A stretch of 64,000 bases of DNA from Lepidostoma basale. Taxonomy: Eukaryota; Arthropoda; Insecta; Trichoptera; Lepidostomatidae. This document shows positions 58,901-64,000 of the stretch, one piece after another. Within the stretch, counting starts at the first letter, position 1. Every line of letters starts with the position of its first letter. The stretch lies in contig JAHDVF020000580.1 in NCBI GenBank assembly GCA_022606425.2, forward strand, positions 372,001-436,000, written 5' to 3'. A model generated the notes under the pieces. That model was given only the letters and a program-made list of their open reading frames with translations, searched no databases and was not told the DNA's origin. The translations under genes were made by a program, and so were the position numbers.

Positions 58901-61900
58901 ACAAATTGCGTCACTGGAGCGGCGCGCTATCGTTGTTATTATCGTTTAGTCTAGGCTTGTCGGGTAGTAGCACGGATTGTTTTATATTTCGAAGATGTCA
59001 ATGGAACTAAGAAGCAATTAAAACACTATTTTCTTGGTTGGTGAAGTAAATCACCAAATAACAGGTGTAAACTACCATCTAATCGTCAAGTTCTCGCGGT
59101 TCTATTTTTCAATATACGTGAAGTTAATTTGACTGTTAATGAAAGCCCAAATCTTATCATTCTTGAGTGCAATATATTCTGAAAAAAGGCTAGAACACCT
59201 ACCAGAGCTGTTCTTAATTATGTTAAGAAGTTAGTAGAACTTTATCAGGTCTGACGAGAACTGCAAAAAATAGCAAGAAGATGCAGGACTTACATAGGCG
59301 CCGCGAAGAGAACTTTCAACTTGAATTAGATAATTTATTCGATATCGCACAAGCCGATGCTCTTAAATGTGCTGTGATACAACAGCATCTTATACAGGAT
59401 GCTTGAACGGAGCTTGTGTGCAAAAACTAGAAAGAGATTTATTACTCTTTGCTTGCCGCCATCATATATATGAACTGATGCTCAAAAGTGCGTTTGAATC
59501 ACGAAATCGATTGTGCGAGATGATTATAGCGAACTCATTGAGCTTGCTATTGTTTTTCTGGGTGGAGGCAATGAAAATAAAATAAAAATCAGACCTGCTG
59601 GCCCAATGCACGATGGATGGCAAGATCTATTTACTCCTTAAAAATACGTTTGCTGCAGTCCCAGTTTAAAATGTGCGCTAAGGACAAACAAGCTTTACGA
59701 GATATCTGTTTATTTATTGTGGCATTGCCAAACTTCATTCAAGCTATGTGAAGCCTTGGCTTGAATGTAGTTTGGCAATAAAAGCTCCGAATCAAGATTT
59801 TTGGTTTTTAAAAGATTACGAAGAAGTTGACAATTTCCAAAGCGGTTTTATACAAGTTCAGTCAACATTTGTGGTACTTGTCAGAAGAAATAGCTGTCCT
59901 TTTAATGTTTGATGACAACATTTATGAGCAGACCTAAGGAAACATTGTAGAAAACTTACAAAAAGATAGTTTTGGTGATTCGGGAAAGATATATATTCCA
60001 TCAAAGGAACAGATGTCTGTCTCTCTATATGGTACGTAAGTAGTGTTTAATCTGGTATTTAAATTAGCACTTATTTGTTTTATTTATAGGTACAACAAGT
60101 ATTTGTTATCTTGTCTTATGAAAATATTTGAGTGATTTTGTTTCTGTCAAGAGTAAAGATTTATTTTCACGACTGAAACTTGATAGTAGTTTCCTTCAAG
60201 AAATTGTATCATCGTAGAAAGATAGTGCGAATTTTGTGGAAGCTAAAAATAAGGTTACTAGCCTAAAAGCAGTTAATGACACACCTGAAAGAGCTGTTAA
60301 TATAATAAAATACTATCATGGATTGACTACCGCAGATGAAGAACATAAGCAGTTCATATTATGTTGTGTGCCAGAACATAGAAAAATTTGCCCAGACTGC
60401 AAAAAAAAAGAGACTTTAAAGAGGAAATATCCAAGTAAATAAATATAAATTTGGATCTTTTTTGATAATTATAAGAAAAACATTATATAAATACATGTTT
60501 TCATCGATATTTATCTAACAAAATGTTTTAAGTGATCATCTATAACTATATTTAAGAGACACTTAAAGCGGCTATTTTCTAAAACTTTGAGGGCAAGTCG
60601 GCACGGGTTAGAATTAACGTAGGTAGTTGAAATTCTGTATTTGGGTAACTAATAGACTATTAAACATAATTAGGGGGTATGCGTTTCGATAATCCAAAAA
60701 AAAAGTTTTTTTGCCCATATAAGGGACACCCTAATATACATGTTTGCAAATAATATTGCATAAGAATACCCTATTCAGAGGAAACACTACAGTCTTGTTG
60801 AGATATGATTAAGCCAAACAAACAACTTCATAAAGCCAAGCATTTCCAGACAGTGACAAAACCAGAAACAATCGACACGTGAGATTAAGGGGCGGGGCAG
60901 ACAGAGCGTGGCAGAAGCTCTTCATACTGTTAACGTATGTCACCATCATGTAACACAGCTTCCAATAACTTTAGTTTATTCTTCAGATTTAATAAAGTAA
61001 AATCTATTAAAAAAGGATAATGTTTTTTCTCTTGGCACATATTTTATGCCAGTGAGAATGTCAAAAAAGATTATATTTTAATCAATCATAAATAGAGAAC
61101 ACAATTGTAAAAAAAATGTTCTTGTGTAGTGGCTTTCTCGTCCTGTGTCTCTGTAATTAAAAACATCATTCAGCGCATGACGGTAATTCCTTTTAGATAA
61201 TTAAAAAAAATCTGTAGTAAATTACTGGAATAAACATGTTACAAATGGCCATATCGTACAAACGTGAGCAGAATGGGCAAGAAGCTCACAGAAGCCTAGC
61301 GTCGTGCGGCGGACAAACCTCGAAGGCAAAAGGTTAGCGAGAGACAGGCGCGTCTGTTGGGCACAGGCCGACAGGCATTGTAGCAGCTCCGAGGGGGGGG
61401 GCGCTACCCCCGCCCCCGTCCCCTCCGGCCCCGCCCCCCCCTCCACCATCACTTCACCGCTGATGCTCTCATTCATGTTGTATATCTGACGCATCAGTTC
61501 CAGACGGTGGCTACAATGGAGGCACACACACTTAGCTCAATTTCATCTCCTATCATTAATGGCGATCATACACCAGATTTATCAAACTCGGCTTGATGAA
61601 TTAAAAATTCTATCGCTTTATTTTGAAAACGAAAAGCTAACACATTTACGTACTGCATGAACATACAAGCGCGTCAAATAAAACGTATGTGGACAATGAC
61701 AACAAAATTACTATGAATGTATTAAAGTGTAAACGTTTTACACTTAGTGTTACAAAATTAACACATCTTGAATTTCAAATTGAAGATGAATAATAAAATA
61801 ATTAAATTCCATTAAAAAAAAATCTCTGTAAAATAAATATTTAGGTTAACATATCTATATAAAAAAGAACTAATAAAATATAAAATCACTCACCGAAGTT

Positions 61901-64000
61901 TTTCTAGAGTCCAATAATGTGTAGCCCCATTCTTGGTGTCTGTGACTTCTACAGCAACGCAGGTGGGTGGGTAGGGGCGACCATATTCGTCGTCTTCATC
62001 AGGGCACTGGCGATTGGCAGTGAACTCGGGTGGCAGAGGGGAATACAGGGTATCTGTCAGGAGGGTGAATTGGAACTGCACTTTCTTCTTCAGTTCCACG
62101 GATATGGCATTGGCTTCCTTCAGGAAAATAGCATTCCCCCAGAGATCATCACGCAGAGAAGTGAACTGGTGGTACTTCCACTTGCGGAAAGCCCACGCTG
62201 CCAGGCCAGCTTCGCGAGCAGACCAGCATTCTGTTTCAAAGAGAGGATTTACTGAAAGATAAATATTCTGATGTATTAAAACGATAGTGCAGTGGCAAAA
62301 TAAATAAAAATAAATAATAAATATTAGAGTAAAGTGTCATTTTACCAGATAAAGAAAACATATCAATGCTTATAAACAATATTTAATGCAAACTGTATCT
62401 ATCAACTGTCAAAACCAAAGTAATTATTTATGTAGGTAGGTAGGTACAAAAATATACTTATTAAAAAAAAAACACATAAATGTAAGCTAAGCACGTGAGT
62501 ATGTAATTGCTAACCAAATATGTCCTCTTCATTGTGGAAGTCTTCAGGTGTGTATGAGCTGTACATGGACATGGTGACACTTTGTTCCTCCACCTGACGT
62601 TGAAGAGCATCAATGCGCGCCTCGTAACTCTGTAGACATATTTTAAGCAGATCTCAATTAGTTTGATTGTGGAAATACAATTTCTTAAATAGAGCAGGTA
62701 ACATAAATAACTTTTAAAATTTATTATTAAAAAAATATTGCGGTACTTCAAAGTTATTTCAATTAGTAGGAGTTCTAAACTTATATAATTTATTATTTGG
62801 AATCATAAAAAATGTAGTGATTGTGGAATTTTATTACAGAAGCTATGTAAATATATGGTTTCGTTAAATAAATGTAAATTTAACGGTTTCTCCTATGATG
62901 AAATATAATCATACCTTTCTTTGTTCTTCAAATTCTTGATCTGCCTGTTCCTTTTCTTTCCTGAACTGTTCCTCGAGGGCACAGAGTCTCTTTTGCATCT
63001 CAGCTTTCAAATCTATACCCTGCTTCTCCAGTAGTTCACACTGGGCATAATTCCAATCAACTGTCTCACCCATTGCTAAAATAAATATATAAATATTATG
63101 TTATTTTTTAAAATGAAGAAATTGAATTAAAATAGCATTGACTTAAGAAATTAATAATTACTGGATGTTTCTAAGGGGTTCATCTTCTCTTTACGCTCTC
63201 TCGCTTGTTCTGGGTGAGTGAATCTAAAAACGTGATTCTTTCCGAGGATAACACGAGATCCTGTCTTCAGTATTATCGGCTCATTTATCTGAAATAAACA
63301 TTAAATAACATGACATTATGTAAGATGTACTAGCACTTATATGAAATCAATGGGAATATTATGATGATAATTACCTCACGGCCATTGACATAGATTAAAG
63401 CAGAATGATGAGGAACAAGACATATAACACCATCAGTGTTCTCAAAAATACAATGTTCCTTCAGAATGTGAGAGCCACACAGTTGAATATCTTGTGGCAT
63501 GTTGGCCTCAGATGTACCAAGGCGAGTGATGCCTGTGGAAATATTCAATTATTAAATTACAAACAACAGTATTAATACAACAATTTCACACATTGAATTG
63601 AATAGAATAACATACCATCTTTAATGTAGTAAATGAGACACTCTGAGAGATTGGGATCTTCATTGAGGTTAACAAGGTGAGGAGTTTTCTTTGGAGAAAA
63701 TACTCCTACTGTTACACCCTCCTTTACGGCCACACCCATCTCAGCAAATACGGCTTCACGCTGTATACGAATGTTCTCAGTTCGTTTGAGTTTTTCTTCC
63801 CAAGTTTCATTGAGTTCTAAAAGTTTTAAATAATGTAAAAATGAACAATGAAAATATACCGAAATATAAAAAAAAAACAATTTTTTCTTGCATCAAAAAT
63901 TATACCTGCAATAAGCTTTTCAGAAGCCTGAAGTTGGTCAACAGCTTCTTCTGCAATGGTAGTGGCGGCCCTGCTGAGTTTTGGAGTTCCCGTCTCTGAG
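49968..64000 (-). CDS. unc-104: Kinesin-3 motor protein Unc-104/KIF1A, C-terminal part (motor exons outside the window)
   Basis: Exons, 5' to 3': 64,000(partial)-63,906, 63,816-63,616, 63,532-63,375, 63,288-63,162, 63,075-62,915, 62,629-62,515, 62,251-61,894, 58,180-58,043, 57,652-57,354, 57,221-57,044, 56,751-56,661, 56,580-56,482, 56,127-55,918, 55,389-55,251, 55,165-55,045, 54,940-54,838, 54,636-54,456, 54,356-54,244, 53,719-53,579, 53,467-53,299, 53,165-53,033, 51,431-51,224, 50,716-50,478 and 50,028-49,968. All phases agree; about 1,279 residues are visible. Domains: coiled coil, FHA domain ([36 protein letters not shown]), second coiled coil, KIF1B domain ([20 protein letters not shown]), the long stalk domain with [12 protein letters not shown], and a C-terminal PH domain ([34 protein letters not shown]). 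The family carries synaptic-vesicle precursors along axons; the PH domain binds PI(4,5)P2. The stop TGA follows ALPGK. Confidence 0.95.
51684..51875. repeat. Family B element remnant in an unc-104 intron
   Basis: TTATTGTTTCTTGAACAATG, TGATGAAAATGTCTGTTTTC, TTCACCTTGCTAAGGCATTA and AAAATATAATATAAACTTCT follow the family B left arm and centre. It is degraded and the GAAAC motif is altered. Confidence 0.65.
52092..52977. mobile_element. hAT-type non-autonomous transposon in an unc-104 intron
   Basis: 886 bp flanked by an exact 8-bp duplication TATGCAGT (52,084-52,091 and 52,978-52,985). The ends are CAGTGGCGTGCC and, read inward from the right, CAATGGCGGTACGTCC, which fit hAT ends with the last bases diverged. 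A 79-codon plus-strand frame inside shows no transposase motif that I recognise. Confidence 0.82.
53858..54180. repeat. Inverted-repeat element, family F, in an unc-104 intron
   Basis: The left arm TTTGACCGGTTTCACCAGGC, GACAGACTGGTGACACTGTT is mirrored by AACAGTGTCGCCAGTCTGTC, GAGCCTGGCGAAACCGGTCG. Further inside, TGGTAAACATGATTCTAT pairs with ATAGAATCATGTTTACCA. The right arm has GAAACCGGUC, the same GAAAC-plus-palindrome-plus-GUC layout as families A and B, but no CUGANGA core is recognisable. Confidence 0.78.
56815..57000 (+). mobile_element. LINE 3' end, family L1Z, plus-strand copy, in an unc-104 intron
   Basis: CACGTGAAAAGTCGGAGAAA, TCGACGTGCGTGCATTACAC, ATTGAGGATGCGAGAGAATT and GGAGACGGCTTGATGGATAG are the L1Z 3' block in the other orientation. 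It is the only plus-strand copy of the family, and it too is antisense to its host gene. Confidence 0.75.
58755..60733 (+). mobile_element. Decayed TIR DNA transposon with 8-bp target duplication, in an unc-104 intron
   Basis: 1,979 bp with perfect 15-bp terminal inverted repeats TAGGGTGTCCCTTAT and an exact 8-bp duplication ATATACAT (58,747-58,754 and 60,734-60,741). Broken plus-strand frames carry pieces that look like one transposase-like protein: [76 protein letters not shown], and at the end [19 protein letters not shown] associate the strings CDTTAS.TG..GAC and ACRHHI.E with an uncharacterised insect transposon protein family. The superfamily cannot be assigned from the ends alone. Frameshifts and stops show that it is inactive. 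Confidence 0.8.
61319..61510 (-). CDS. unc-104: Candidate alternative exon of unc-104
   Basis: An open exon-like block of 192 bp (64 codons) with an AG acceptor before 61,510 and a GTTTGT donor after 61,319. It enters with one base and leaves with two, the same phases as the exon at 58,180-58,043, so it can replace or precede that exon without breaking the frame. Its first residues, [15 protein letters not shown], are clearly related to [14 protein letters not shown] at the start of the 58-kb exon, and the rest is different: a Gly/Pro-rich part, then [20 protein letters not shown]. It is much more GC-rich than the flanks and contains runs of G and C. If the donor is ignored the frame runs to a stop at 61,222. 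Confidence 0.65.

Noticed and set aside
1..64000. CRISPR arrays, operons, bacterial-type promoters
   Set aside because: The window is clearly nuclear animal DNA with spliced genes; no spaced direct repeats of CRISPR type were seen.

Overview
The window reads as a piece of an insect chromosome, most likely a moth or butterfly (Lepidoptera). It is AT-rich and its genes have many introns. The four protein genes match animal families: Diego/ANKRD6, CDK5RAP1, PCNP and Unc-104/KIF1A. The spaces between exons are full of 5'-truncated LINE 3' ends, tRNA-headed SINEs, small terminal-inverted-repeat transposons and hairpin-forming inverted repeats. The order Lepidoptera is an inference from gene sequence and repeat style; no species is claimed.

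Bases 1 to about 30,900 hold no exon I can recognise. Nearly all identifiable LINE fragments here lie on the minus strand, antisense to the Diego-like gene that follows, so this stretch may be 5' intron or upstream DNA of that gene. Repeats include a LINE 3' end with an ERT-type C-terminus (several copies), other LINE tails with GAA-rich ends, two SINE families, an unclassified repeat of about 240 bp (three copies), and several families of inverted-repeat elements whose arms carry a hammerhead-like motif.

From 30,906 to 37,958 (+) lie the last three exons of a Diego/ANKRD6-type ankyrin protein (planar cell polarity). Tail-to-tail with it, at 42,026-38,838 (-), is a complete six-exon mitochondrial tRNA methylthiotransferase (CDK5RAP1). 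A 584-bp divergent promoter separates it from a complete five-exon PCNP gene (42,611-45,194, +). PCNP ends tail-to-tail with a large kinesin-3 gene (unc-104/KIF1A, -) that fills 49,968-64,000 and runs off the window before its motor domain. At least 24 constitutive-looking exons and one extra in-frame exon could be placed by splice sites and reading phase.

The genes do not form one pathway; they are ordinary neighbours (cell polarity, mitochondrial tRNA modification, nuclear protein turnover, axonal transport). The most unusual content is repetitive: (1) a 49-nt segment at 16,690-16,738 that meets almost every rule of a minimal type I hammerhead ribozyme, with related degenerate motifs in several other inverted-repeat families; (2) a 1.98-kb decayed transposon with perfect ends and an exact 8-bp target duplication, sitting between two related exons of unc-104; and (3) nested and single MITEs with clear target-site duplications in PCNP and unc-104 introns.
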